In this document: one piece after another, positions 1 to 4,409 of the stretch
Layout of the letters: the number at the start of each line of letters is the position of its first letter
How positions within the stretch are numbered: the first letter of the stretch is position 1
DNA from: an uncultured Campylobacter sp.
Lineage (GTDB): Bacteria; Campylobacterota; Campylobacteria; Campylobacterales; Campylobacteraceae
Assembly: GCF_938045205.1 (NCBI RefSeq)
Contig: NZ_CALIMY010000078.1
Location: forward strand, 1-6,409
Direction of reading: 5' to 3'
DNA: 6,409 bases
Position numbers and translations under genes: made by a program
The notes under the pieces: model-generated
What the model saw: only the letters and a program-made list of their open reading frames with translations
What the model was told of the DNA's origin: nothing
The model's database searches: none

Positions 1-779
1 GTTTTATTTAGCTCCCCAAGCTCCAGCGCGCGCCTGATCTCAGCGGTAAAGCCGAGCTCGTATTCGCTCATCCTCGCAAGCTGCAGATCAAGCTCTTTTA
101 GCTGCAAACTTGCTAGATCCACGCAAAAGCCGCCGTCTTTTACCCCCGCGCGCTCTTTTGCTACTTCGCATAAAAAATTTAGCTCGTTTTGCTGGCTGGG
201 GCGCTTGATGAGATGATACATTACATCGAGCGAATTTCTGATATGGTTGCTGCCTTGGTAGTTGCGCCCATCCTTATTTGAGTGATGCAGAATCAAGATC
301 GTAGCGCCGGCTTCGCGCAAATTTTTAAGTGCTGCAAATAGCCTATTTACGCGGTTATCGTTATTTATATCCACGAAATCGCGCAGGCTATCAAGTATGA
401 AAACGCAGCCCTCATACGCTTTGCCGATCGCGTTTTGTTCCAGCTTCATCACGAGCTCGAAGCCGTCCATTTCGATACTTGAGCGCTGAATGTAGCTGAG
501 ATTTGGAAAGCGATTTATGAGGAGTCGGTCTACTCCGCGCTGCTTTAGTACTCCGACGGGATTATCGTAATCAATGAAAAACACTCTCTGGCTTTCCTCG
601 CAGAGCCTTTTAGCTAGCGCGAATGCCATGTAGCTTTTGCCTGTGCCGCCGTCAGCATAAATCAACGTAATAAGTCGCTTAACTAAAAAATCCTCTATCA
701 AAAATTCGATTTTCTCGTTAAAGCTTTCACTTTTTAGACTCGAGCTTTGTAAAAAGTCGAATATATCGTTTTCGTTCAT
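1..779 (-). CDS. RepA-like / AAA_25 P-loop ATPase (partial, C-terminus beyond window)
   Basis: This reading frame starts at ATG 779 and stays open to the window edge, giving 259 residues; the C-terminus is missing. It is a RecA-fold ATPase. A Walker A motif, GGTGKS, lies at residues 44-49. A Walker B-type strand, VFILDS, lies at about 126-131, followed by ILHHSNKDGRNYQGS (163-177), the His-His/Gly-Ser sensor region typical of the AAA_25 family that includes RSF1010 RepA hexameric helicase. In phages, such proteins usually act as replicative helicases or helicase-like ATPases, using ATP to move on single-stranded DNA. The ribosome site is weak (GGA about 7 nt upstream), and the start lies 17 nt after the stop of the 28-aa gene, so translation may be coupled. 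MuB is an alternative P-loop ATPase, but the HH..GS region fits RepA/AAA_25 better. The family call is firm; helicase activity is inferred. Confidence 0.85.
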   Translation of the reverse strand, partial: MNENDIFDFLQSSSLKSESFNEKIEFLIEDFLVKRLITLIYADGGTGKSYMAFALAKRLCEESQRVFFIDYDNPVGVLKQRGVDRLLINRFPNLSYIQRSSIEMDGFELVMKLEQNAIGKAYEGCVFILDSLRDFVDINNDNRVNRLFAALKNLREAGATILILHHSNKDGRNYQGSNHIRNSLDVMYHLIKRPSQQNELNFLCEVAKERAGVKDGGFCVDLASLQLKELDLQLARMSEYELGFTAEIRRALELGELNK

Positions 780-796
780 ATCGGTGTCCGTCTTTC

Positions 797-883
797 TTAA
801 TCTTTCAGTATTATTAGCGCTACTATCGCCGTGATGCTAAGCGCGATAAATATCGTGCTCTCAAATATCAAAAAGAGCTGCAT
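797..883 (-). CDS. 28-aa single-span membrane peptide
   Basis: This is a very short gene: 28 codons then TAA. The product begins MQLFLIFEST and ends IVALIILKD; nearly all of residues 4-26 are hydrophobic, enough for one transmembrane helix, with a charged C-terminal KD. Its ATG shares one base with the TAA of the YopX gene (TAATG), and GGAG lies about 9 nt upstream inside the end of yopX, a good ribosome site. The ATPase gene starts 17 nt after its stop. Coupled placement in a tight operon and a coherent membrane helix argue for a real gene, but no family is recognised. Small phage membrane peptides of this type can be holin-like, toxic or superinfection-related; nothing here decides between these. 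Confidence 0.6.
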   Translation of the reverse strand: MQLFLIFESTIFIALSITAIVALIILKD

Positions 884-1302
884 TATTTAATCTCCAAATT
901 TGGGTTCTCATAGATGTTGCCGATGACTTCAAACTCATCTGAAGCGTTTTTGAATTCCTTAGTAATTGGATAATCCGGGTTTATTCTGCTCAAGTCGTGC
1001 ATATAAAATCCGCAATCAAAGCAAATTTTATAAGTGCGCAATCCCCATCTAACGAAGAAGCCCGTATAAATTTCTACGCCGTTTTTGTCATTTACACCTG
1101 TATATTGCATTAGCTCGATTTTACGGAAAGAAACCTCGAAGCAGGTTTGCTCTTTTTCGCTCCAAAGCGTAGCTATTTCATTCGCGAAATTTAGATCCAT
1201 TACTTCATATATTCCTTTTGGAATTTTCTCATATCCAAGCGTTATTCCGTTTGCCAGTCTCTGACTGCAACGCAAAAACGCCCTAAATTTAATCTCTCTC
1301 AT
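883..1302 (-). CDS. YopX family phage protein
   Basis: The product has 139 residues and shows the YopX family pattern from end to end. It has the N-terminal MREIKFRAF opening, a central MQYTGVNDKNGVEIYTG segment (about residues 65-81, matching the family's QYTGLKDKNGKEIYEGD type), and a C-terminal EVIGNIYENPNL (about 124-135). YopX proteins are small, mostly beta-stranded, and common in temperate phages of many hosts; their molecular role is unknown. The family's usual size is about 120-150 residues, so the gene looks complete. AGGATAGGCG directly precedes the ATG as ribosome site, and the gene lies 10 nt after the stop of the PAPS-reductase-like gene, so the two are probably co-transcribed. 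The stop overlaps the next small gene by one base. Confidence 0.93.
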   Translation of the reverse strand: MREIKFRAFLRCSQRLANGITLGYEKIPKGIYEVMDLNFANEIATLWSEKEQTCFEVSFRKIELMQYTGVNDKNGVEIYTGFFVRWGLRTYKICFDCGFYMHDLSRINPDYPITKEFKNASDEFEVIGNIYENPNLEIK

Positions 1303-1312
1303 CGCCTATCCT

Positions 1313-2104
1313 CTAAATTTTACAGAAGCAATCTTTCAGAGGCTCATCGTCAAACGCCAAAGAGCCTTGCCTGCTTAGGCGGATAAATTCTGCCTCCATA
1401 TCCGTGCAGGTTAAATTCCCTGCAAACCACGACGTATTCAATACTGCTTCGCCGCTATCTTGCAAAGTCAAAAGCTCAGCTTCGATCCGCTTCATATACT
1501 CCCATTCGGGCTTGAAATTTTTCCATACTTGATAGAAAGCGCGCTTTGACTGCGCGGGGCAAAAGTAGCAGCCCGTGCGGCTGAAAAACCTATATAGCGG
1601 ATTTTCCATCTCGCGCTCTTTCAGATATATCGTGCAGTCTGCTTCGCTCATATCGTAGTCATCTATGAGCGGATAAAGAAACTCATTGCCGTCCATTCTG
1701 CGGCGGGTTTCGTCCGTAGTGTAGCCGATATAGATCTTATATTCGTCGAAGTTCTGCGCCTTTAGCCAACGCTCAAACGGCGCAACTTTCGCCTCTCTCC
1801 GCCACGCACAAAAACCCTGCGTCTGCGGAGCGGGGAGGCCCCGAATGGCACCTTTGTTTTCGCCTCTGCTTATGCGTCCGAAAATGCACTCCTCAAAACT
1901 CATTGCAGGTCTTAACTTTGTGATCTCCTTGCCATATCGCGCCTTGAAATACTCGCCGAGCTTGGCGATATATTCATACATAACCGGGAATTCGTGCAAG
2001 GTGTCGTAAAAAACAATATGATCGAGTGGCTTTTTGTCGCGCAGTAGCAAATCTAGCATCGCCGTGCTATCCTTGCCGCCCGAAAGCGTTGCGATGTGGG
2101 TCAT
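1313..2104 (-). CDS. Phage PAPS reductase-family (PP-loop ATPase) protein
   Basis: This 263-residue protein belongs to the adenine nucleotide alpha-hydrolase-like superfamily, PAPS reductase branch. The PP-loop SGGKDST sits at residues 8-14 and would bind the ATP/adenylate phosphates. A Cys-containing CAWRREAKVAPF segment (99-110) resembles the WC...K..P motif of phage members. A CYFC pair (C179, C182) follows; with C99 and perhaps C73 it could hold Fe-S or zinc. The length suits the phage family and is much shorter than DndC. True PAPS reductases reduce sulfate for cysteine synthesis, but phage relatives are of unproven function and may modify nucleotides or tRNA/DNA by thiolation or adenylation. 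The start is supported by AAAGGAAAGAG ending at the ATG. It lies downstream of a pair of competing hairpins. Family call firm; substrate unknown. Confidence 0.88.
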   Translation of the reverse strand: MTHIATLSGGKDSTAMLDLLLRDKKPLDHIVFYDTLHEFPVMYEYIAKLGEYFKARYGKEITKLRPAMSFEECIFGRISRGENKGAIRGLPAPQTQGFCAWRREAKVAPFERWLKAQNFDEYKIYIGYTTDETRRRMDGNEFLYPLIDDYDMSEADCTIYLKEREMENPLYRFFSRTGCYFCPAQSKRAFYQVWKNFKPEWEYMKRIEAELLTLQDSGEAVLNTSWFAGNLTCTDMEAEFIRLSRQGSLAFDDEPLKDCFCKI

Positions 2105-2126
2105 CTCTTTCCTTTAAATTTAAACT

Positions 2127-2167
2127 CTTTAACAAGCCTTTAAAGCCGATTAAAAGGCTTGTTAAAG
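2127..2167 (-). repeat. 15-bp perfect inverted repeat upstream of the PAPS-reductase-like gene
   Basis: The arms are 2127-2141 and 2153-2167 (CTTTAACAAGCCTTT and its exact complement) with an 11-nt loop. In the minus-strand RNA it ends 22 nt before the ATG at 2104, leaving the AAAGGAAAG ribosome site free. It shares 2159-2167 with the neighbouring hairpin, so only one can form at a time. No run of U follows, so a simple intrinsic terminator is unlikely. Confidence 0.75.
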
Positions 2168-2187
2168 GGCTTAAAGCCCTTTAACAA
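2159..2187 (-). terminator. 12-bp perfect hairpin over the stop of the 47-aa gene (terminator or attenuator candidate)
   Basis: The arms 2159-2170 and 2176-2187 (TTGTTAAAGGGC in RNA sense and its complement) pair perfectly with a 5-nt loop that contains the TAA stop of the 47-aa gene. A GC core GGGC/GCCC is flanked by A/T pairs. The downstream sequence lacks a clean U-tract, so termination would be weak or conditional. It competes with the hairpin at 2127-2167. Confidence 0.5.
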
Positions 2188-2314
2188 ATGTCTTTAGTTT
2201 CGCCCTTCTGACATATCTAGGCAAAGGCCTGTTTTTATTGTCTCTTGAGCCTTTAAATTTGCTCCAGTATATTTGAAACATGCTCTCTTTTGAAGTTAGC
2301 GAGTCGTTTTTCAT
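2171..2314 (-). CDS. 47-aa basic small protein, function unknown
   Basis: This short gene of 47 codons lies in the gap between Gam and the PAPS-reductase-like gene. The product starts MKNDSLTSKE and ends KTFVKGL. By hand count it holds 13 Lys/Arg, mostly in the second half (for example RPLPRYVRRAKLK, 29-41), suggesting nucleic-acid or membrane-surface contact. It has a strong ribosome site, AAAAAGGATAGCAG, just before the ATG, and begins 12 nt after the Gam stop, with spacing and ribosome site like those of other genes here. Its stop codon falls in the loop of a perfect 12-bp hairpin, so ribosomes ending here would affect RNA folding. It has no recognised family. It could be a genuine small early protein or a leader-like ORF that controls the downstream hairpins. 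Confidence 0.65.
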   Translation of the reverse strand: MKNDSLTSKESMFQIYWSKFKGSRDNKNRPLPRYVRRAKLKTFVKGL

Positions 2315-2326
2315 CTGCTATCCTTT

Positions 2327-2815
2327 TTAGACATTTGCGCTTTGCAAATTTTCTATCTTGGTTTCGATGCGGAAGTTGTCTTTCACCGTGCGCTTTAGCC
2401 CAAGCTTAACGAGGCTTGCGTCATCAAGCTCGCAAATCGCGTCTTTATTTATAGTCTCCTCGTAGGATATGCAATCATCAAGCTTATAGCTCTTTAGCGC
2501 TTTGATGAGCTTTTCGACCTTTTCTTTTATGCGCGGCAAGCTTACGCTTTTACTGAGCTTATAGCCTATCTTACCGAAGGTGAAATCCTTACTGCGCTTT
2601 TCGGCGAACTCCGCCTTATTGCTCTCGCAAAAAGCCGTGATTTGGGCTTCGATATATTTCTTTTCGCTATCGAGCTTTTCTACCCGGGCTTTTTGTGCAT
2701 CCTTGATCTCGTTGCACTTTAGCGTTATCTCTCCGTTTATATCGGCAAGCGCCACCTCTAACTCGCATACTCGCTTTAGCGCGTTATCGACATCTGCGAA
2801 GTTTTTGATTTCCAT
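2327..2815 (-). CDS. gam: Mu Gam-like host-nuclease inhibitor / DNA-end-binding protein
   Basis: The 162-residue product matches the Mu Gam family in length and layout. An N-terminal helical, heptad-rich stretch (about residues 8-75) would form the long dimer helix. It is followed by the family's FTFGKIGYKLSKSVSL strand region (78-93), a KALKSYKLDDCISYEETINK segment (105-124), and a C-terminal LGLKRTVKDNFRIETK (138-153). Gam proteins are bacterial Ku relatives that bind double-strand DNA ends and block RecBCD/AddAB-type exonucleases, protecting linear phage DNA. AGGAGAAAAACT precedes the ATG. The 47-aa gene follows after 12 nt. Unlike in Mu, no transposase A or B gene is seen nearby. The family call is strong; the nuclease target in this host is inferred. 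Confidence 0.9.
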   Translation of the reverse strand: MEIKNFADVDNALKRVCELEVALADINGEITLKCNEIKDAQKARVEKLDSEKKYIEAQITAFCESNKAEFAEKRSKDFTFGKIGYKLSKSVSLPRIKEKVEKLIKALKSYKLDDCISYEETINKDAICELDDASLVKLGLKRTVKDNFRIETKIENLQSANV

Positions 2816-2940
2816 AGTTTTTCTCCTAAAATTTTAAATTTTTTGGCTAGCCCGTATTTTATGACGTAGCCGTATCGTAGGCAGATCGGAAGTTTATTTT
2901 TATTCTTCTTTACGATCCGCACCGCATGCCTCTCACTCAT
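2776..2940 (-). CDS. possible 54-aa basic small protein overlapping the Gam start
   Basis: An ATG at 2940 overlaps the TGA of the upstream gene (ATGAGTGA) and opens 54 codons that run 40 nt into gam in another frame. The product, MSERHAVRIVKKNKNKLPIC at its start, has 15 Lys/Arg by hand count. It fills the otherwise empty 117-nt gap between the DUF4406 gene and gam. In favour: the start/stop overlap typical of this operon, and full use of the gap. Against: no good Shine-Dalgarno sequence, a C-terminal end that runs over the strong gam ribosome site, and no recognised family. It may be a coupled small gene, or a chance frame in untranslated leader. Confidence 0.35.
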   Translation of the reverse strand: MSERHAVRIVKKNKNKLPICLRYGYVIKYGLAKKFKILGEKLWKSKTSQMSITR

Positions 2941-3286
2941 CAAACAAGCTAAATTTCAGCTCCCTCACGCCGAGCTTTTTTGCAAGCTCTCGCTCGTATG
3001 CCATGCCCTTGCTATTTTCGCTACCCTCGCAGGCAAAAAAGTAGTAGTAGCTACATACCGAGAGGAGCTCCTCGCAGTTTTTCATTATTCGCTCGCGCTC
3101 CAGCTCGCTATACACCCCCATCCATGCAAGCACAGGCGATATAGGCTCGTAGCCGTTGGCGCGCACGATGGCGCAGGCTTGCTCGGCAAGCTTGCGGGCA
3201 TAGTAGTCGCGATCTCGCTCATGCTTGCACGGGATGCTTGCATACGGCGAGCTTACGAAACAGAGCCTTGCCGTTCGTTTGTCCAT
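2933..3286 (-). CDS. DUF4406 / nucleoside 2-deoxyribosyltransferase-like protein
   Basis: The 117-residue product has the pattern of the small phage NDT-like fold. An N-terminal strand ends in SSPYAS (residues 12-17). A helix then leads to NGYEPISPVLAW (44-55), followed by ELERERIMKNCEELLSVCS (61-79). At the C-terminal side, SENSKGMAYERELAKKLGV (89-107) is the substrate-loop S.GM..E...A type motif. True deoxyribosyltransferases swap bases on deoxynucleosides or hydrolyse deoxynucleotides; many phage homologues of this size are unassigned and may act on nucleotides or signalling ligands. AAAGGAG lies about 9 nt before the ATG. The gene stands 75 nt after the 102-aa gene, with a small hairpin in between. 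Fold call good; enzymatic activity not shown. Confidence 0.8.
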   Translation of the reverse strand: MDKRTARLCFVSSPYASIPCKHERDRDYYARKLAEQACAIVRANGYEPISPVLAWMGVYSELERERIMKNCEELLSVCSYYYFFACEGSENSKGMAYERELAKKLGVRELKFSLFDE

Positions 3287-3333
3287 TATCTTTTGCTCCT
3301 TTGTTTTAAAATTTAAGCTTTAGCGCTTATATA

Positions 3334-3352
3334 GGCTCTTGCAAAAAGAGCC
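3334..3352 (-). terminator. 7-bp stem-loop between the 102-aa gene and the DUF4406 gene
   Basis: GGCTCTT at 3334-3340 pairs with AAGAGCC at 3346-3352 over a 5-nt loop. In the minus-strand RNA it starts about 9 nt after the TAA at 3362 and is followed by TATATAAGCGC, not a U-run. It may be a weak terminator, a processing site or an mRNA stabiliser; it is too short to call firmly. Confidence 0.35.
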
Positions 3353-3361
3353 CGATAAACG

Positions 3362-3670
3362 TTACGCCTCTCTTAGATATCTTAAAATTTTCTCAATATA
3401 CAGATCTGCCGCCATCGTCTCATCGGCGCAAATATGAAGTCTACCGAAGCTCGCAATTTCCGCGCAGGGCTTTTTACTCCCGTAGTAAAAGCTCACATAA
3501 AATGCCCAGCCCTTTACGAGCAACCCGCCTCTTATCTCGTCGCGACGCACCGAGCGCAAACCTACGCTTACCGTGGAGGGTACGGTGGCGCTCATCTTTG
3601 CGTGTAGTTCGCGAAGTGAGCTCGCGCTGTAGTTTTCGGCGCTTAGATTTATTAAATCCTTAAGCTTCAA
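3362..3670 (-). CDS. hypothetical phage protein, 102 aa, TTG start
   Basis: The predicted product has 102 residues and no recognised family. The first 30 residues look helical (LKDLINLSAENY, then SSLRELHAKM). The centre is beta-rich and hydrophobic: GGLLVKGWAFYVSFYYG (about 48-64), then CAEIASFGRLHICAD (about 69-83), and a closing helix YIEKILRYLREA (91-102). There is no signal peptide. The start is TTG at 3670, sharing TTGA with the TGA stop of the sigma-like gene, and AAAGGAACGAAGAG just upstream supports it. The next in-frame ATG is at residue 26 and would lose the coupling. The overlap implies that translation depends on the upstream gene. An alpha/beta fold of a small phage accessory protein is likely; no function is proposed. 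Confidence 0.75.
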   Translation of the reverse strand: MKLKDLINLSAENYSASSLRELHAKMSATVPSTVSVGLRSVRRDEIRGGLLVKGWAFYVSFYYGSKKPCAEIASFGRLHICADETMAADLYIEKILRYLREA

Positions 3671-3942
3671 CTCTTCGTTCCTTTCAGGCTCCAGCCGCTG
3701 CCGAGTCTTTGAGCTTCGCAGCGCTCAAGTTCGGCGATGGTTTCAAATATCTCCATCCACTTCTTGCGGTTTTTCGGGTGCCTAAGCTTCGCAAGCGCCG
3801 TGCGCTCTATCATCGCGACGCGCTCGACGCTGATACCTAGCATCGCCGCAAGCTCGCGGTAAGCTACATCCGCATCACCCTTTAGCATCCTCACCCGCTC
3901 GGCGCATACCTTGTCCGTGCGGTAGCCCTGAATTCTTTGCAT
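3667..3942 (-). CDS. sigma-70 region 4-like HTH protein (91 aa)
   Basis: The core of this protein matches sigma factor region 4. YRELAAMLGISVERVAMIER (residues 28-47) and ALAKLRHP (49-56) follow the sigma pattern of a helix, a Gly turn, a recognition helix with V..IE, and AL.KLR. In RpoD-type sigmas this module contacts the -35 element and the RNA polymerase beta flap. No region 2 or 3 is present: the residues before it (MQRIQGYRTDKVCAERVRML) and after it (a helical EIFETIAELERCEAQRL) are short. It is therefore not a full sigma factor. It could be a stand-alone DNA-binding regulator, an anti-sigma or flap-binding protein, or an activator of middle or late phage genes. AGGAAGGGTGAA precedes the ATG. 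It sits behind a long structured leader and a candidate promoter and is coupled to the 102-aa gene. Confidence 0.8.
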   Translation of the reverse strand: MQRIQGYRTDKVCAERVRMLKGDADVAYRELAAMLGISVERVAMIERTALAKLRHPKNRKKWMEIFETIAELERCEAQRLGSGWSLKGTKS

Positions 3943-3996
3943 TTCACCCTTCCTTTTGTTTTAACTTCTCGGGCGAGCTAAGCCCGCCCTGCGAGC

Positions 3997-4011
3997 GGGA
4001 GCTGCGCTCCC
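3997..4011 (-). repeat. 6-bp GC-rich hairpin, 3-nt loop
   Basis: GGGAGC at 3997-4002 and GCTCCC at 4006-4011 form a tight stem over TGC in the leader of the sigma-like gene, about 55 nt from its ATG. No U-run follows on the minus strand. It is part of the stem-loop cluster between the 18-bp direct repeats. Confidence 0.6.
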
Positions 4012-4016
4012 TGCAC

Positions 4017-4058
4017 CCACCTAAAGTTACTGCCTGCTATCGCAGGCACTTTCAGTGG
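4017..4058 (-). repeat. 42-nt long imperfect hairpin in leader of the sigma-like gene
   Basis: The outer arms 4048-4058 and 4017-4027 (in RNA sense CCACTGAAAGT with ACTTTAGGTGG) pair over 11 positions, with one G-U wobble and one mismatch. Inside lies a perfect stem TGCCTGC/GCAGGCA (4031-4037 with 4042-4048; the outermost pair competes with the outer stem) closed by a 4-nt loop, GATA in RNA sense. Such length and pairing are unlikely by chance. It may be a regulatory leader structure or part of a REP-like repeat. Confidence 0.65.
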
Positions 4059-4126
4059 TTAATTTCTCGGGCGAGCAAAACGAGCGTAGCAAAGCAGAAT
4101 AAAGCCCGCTGCTACGGTTTGGAATG

Positions 4127-4155
4127 ATTGTAGCAAAAACGGGCGGAATTTTTAA
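4127..4155 (-). promoter_or_regulatory. candidate sigma-70 promoter with extended -10, for the sigma-like gene
   Basis: On the minus strand TGCTACAAT ends at 4127, with -10 TACAAT at 4132-4127 and the upstream TG of an extended -10. TTAAAA at 4155-4150 is a poor -35 at 17 nt. Campylobacter promoters often have a weak -35 and lean on the -10, so this is plausible. Transcription would start near 4120 and give a leader of about 178 nt holding the stem-loop cluster. Confidence 0.45.
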
Positions 4156-4157
4156 CA

Positions 4158-4175
4158 GGGGCGATCTCTCGCCCC
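4158..4175 (-). terminator. GC-rich 7-bp hairpin after the 73-aa gene
   Basis: GGGGCGA (4158-4164) pairs with TCGCCCC (4169-4175) over a 4-nt loop, 12 nt after the TAA of the 73-aa gene. The RNA continues TGTTAAAAATT, so the U-tract is poor. It probably separates the rha unit from the downstream genes, as a weak terminator or a 3'-end stabiliser, just before the candidate promoter at 4155-4127. Confidence 0.45.
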
Positions 4176-4187
4176 GATGAAGTTATT

Positions 4188-4409
4188 TTATGCCTTAGCG
4201 GGCGATAGCCCCTCAGCTTTCGCTCGAACCATATCGTCGCTTGCGCCGTCGCAGGATCTGCTTAAAAGATAGAGCGCTTCTTTTAGCCCGCTCGGGCTTT
4301 CGTAATTCTCGCATACTAAGCCAAGACCTTGCATTAAAACGCCTAGGCATAAAAGCATATCCCTTGCCCTATCCGCCGCATCAATATAGGCAATACTTAC
4401 CTCCCTCAT
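4188..4409 (-). CDS. hypothetical phage protein, 73 aa
   Basis: The 73-residue product has no recognised family. It appears wholly helical: an N-terminal MREVSIAYIDAADRARDMLL, a hydrophobic LGVLMQGLGLV (about 22-32) too short and interrupted for a convincing transmembrane span, and a charged C-terminal half with LKEALYLLSRS (42-52) and DDMVRAKAEGLSPAKA (58-73). The ATG overlaps the TGA of rha (ATGA), and GGAGGTGCGCT immediately upstream is a very strong ribosome site, so translation is coupled to Rha. A GC-rich hairpin follows 12 nt after its stop. The close pairing suggests a partner or accessory of the Rha regulator, but this is an inference from position only. Confidence 0.75.
   Translation of the reverse strand: MREVSIAYIDAADRARDMLLCLGVLMQGLGLVCENYESPSGLKEALYLLSRSCDGASDDMVRAKAEGLSPAKA

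Larger units (their letters stand above)
3961..4076. repeat. 18-bp direct repeat flanking a GC-rich stem-loop cluster
   Basis: TTAACTTCTCGGGCGAGC at 3961-3978 and TTAATTTCTCGGGCGAGC at 4059-4076 differ at one base, with starts 98 bp apart. The 80 bp between them is mostly hairpins, GC-richer than its surroundings and non-coding on both strands. The layout resembles a dispersed repeat element or a duplication in the leader of the sigma-like gene. Smaller stems include 3970-3974 with 3982-3986 (CGGGC/GCCCG). Confidence 0.7.

Noticed and set aside
1..779. MuB transposition ATPase
   Set aside because: The HH..GS region and Walker context match RepA/AAA_25, and no transposase A gene is adjacent.
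1313..2104. DndC phosphorothioation protein
   Set aside because: The protein is much shorter than DndC and no dndB, dndD or dndE neighbours are seen; a phage PAPS-reductase-like member fits better.
2580..2837. Plus-strand 85-codon open frame
   Set aside because: It lies antisense over gam, is Ser/Phe-rich as expected for a shadow of Lys/Glu-rich coding sequence, and has no family match or good ribosome site.
4124..4180. Tiny plus-strand frame starting ATG 4124
   Set aside because: It has only about 18 codons and no convincing ribosome site, and it reads through the hairpin and promoter region.
3943..4187. tRNA or CRISPR-like array in the hairpin-rich spacer
   Set aside because: There is no cloverleaf with TTCGA-type T arm, and only two copies of the direct repeat with no regular spacers.
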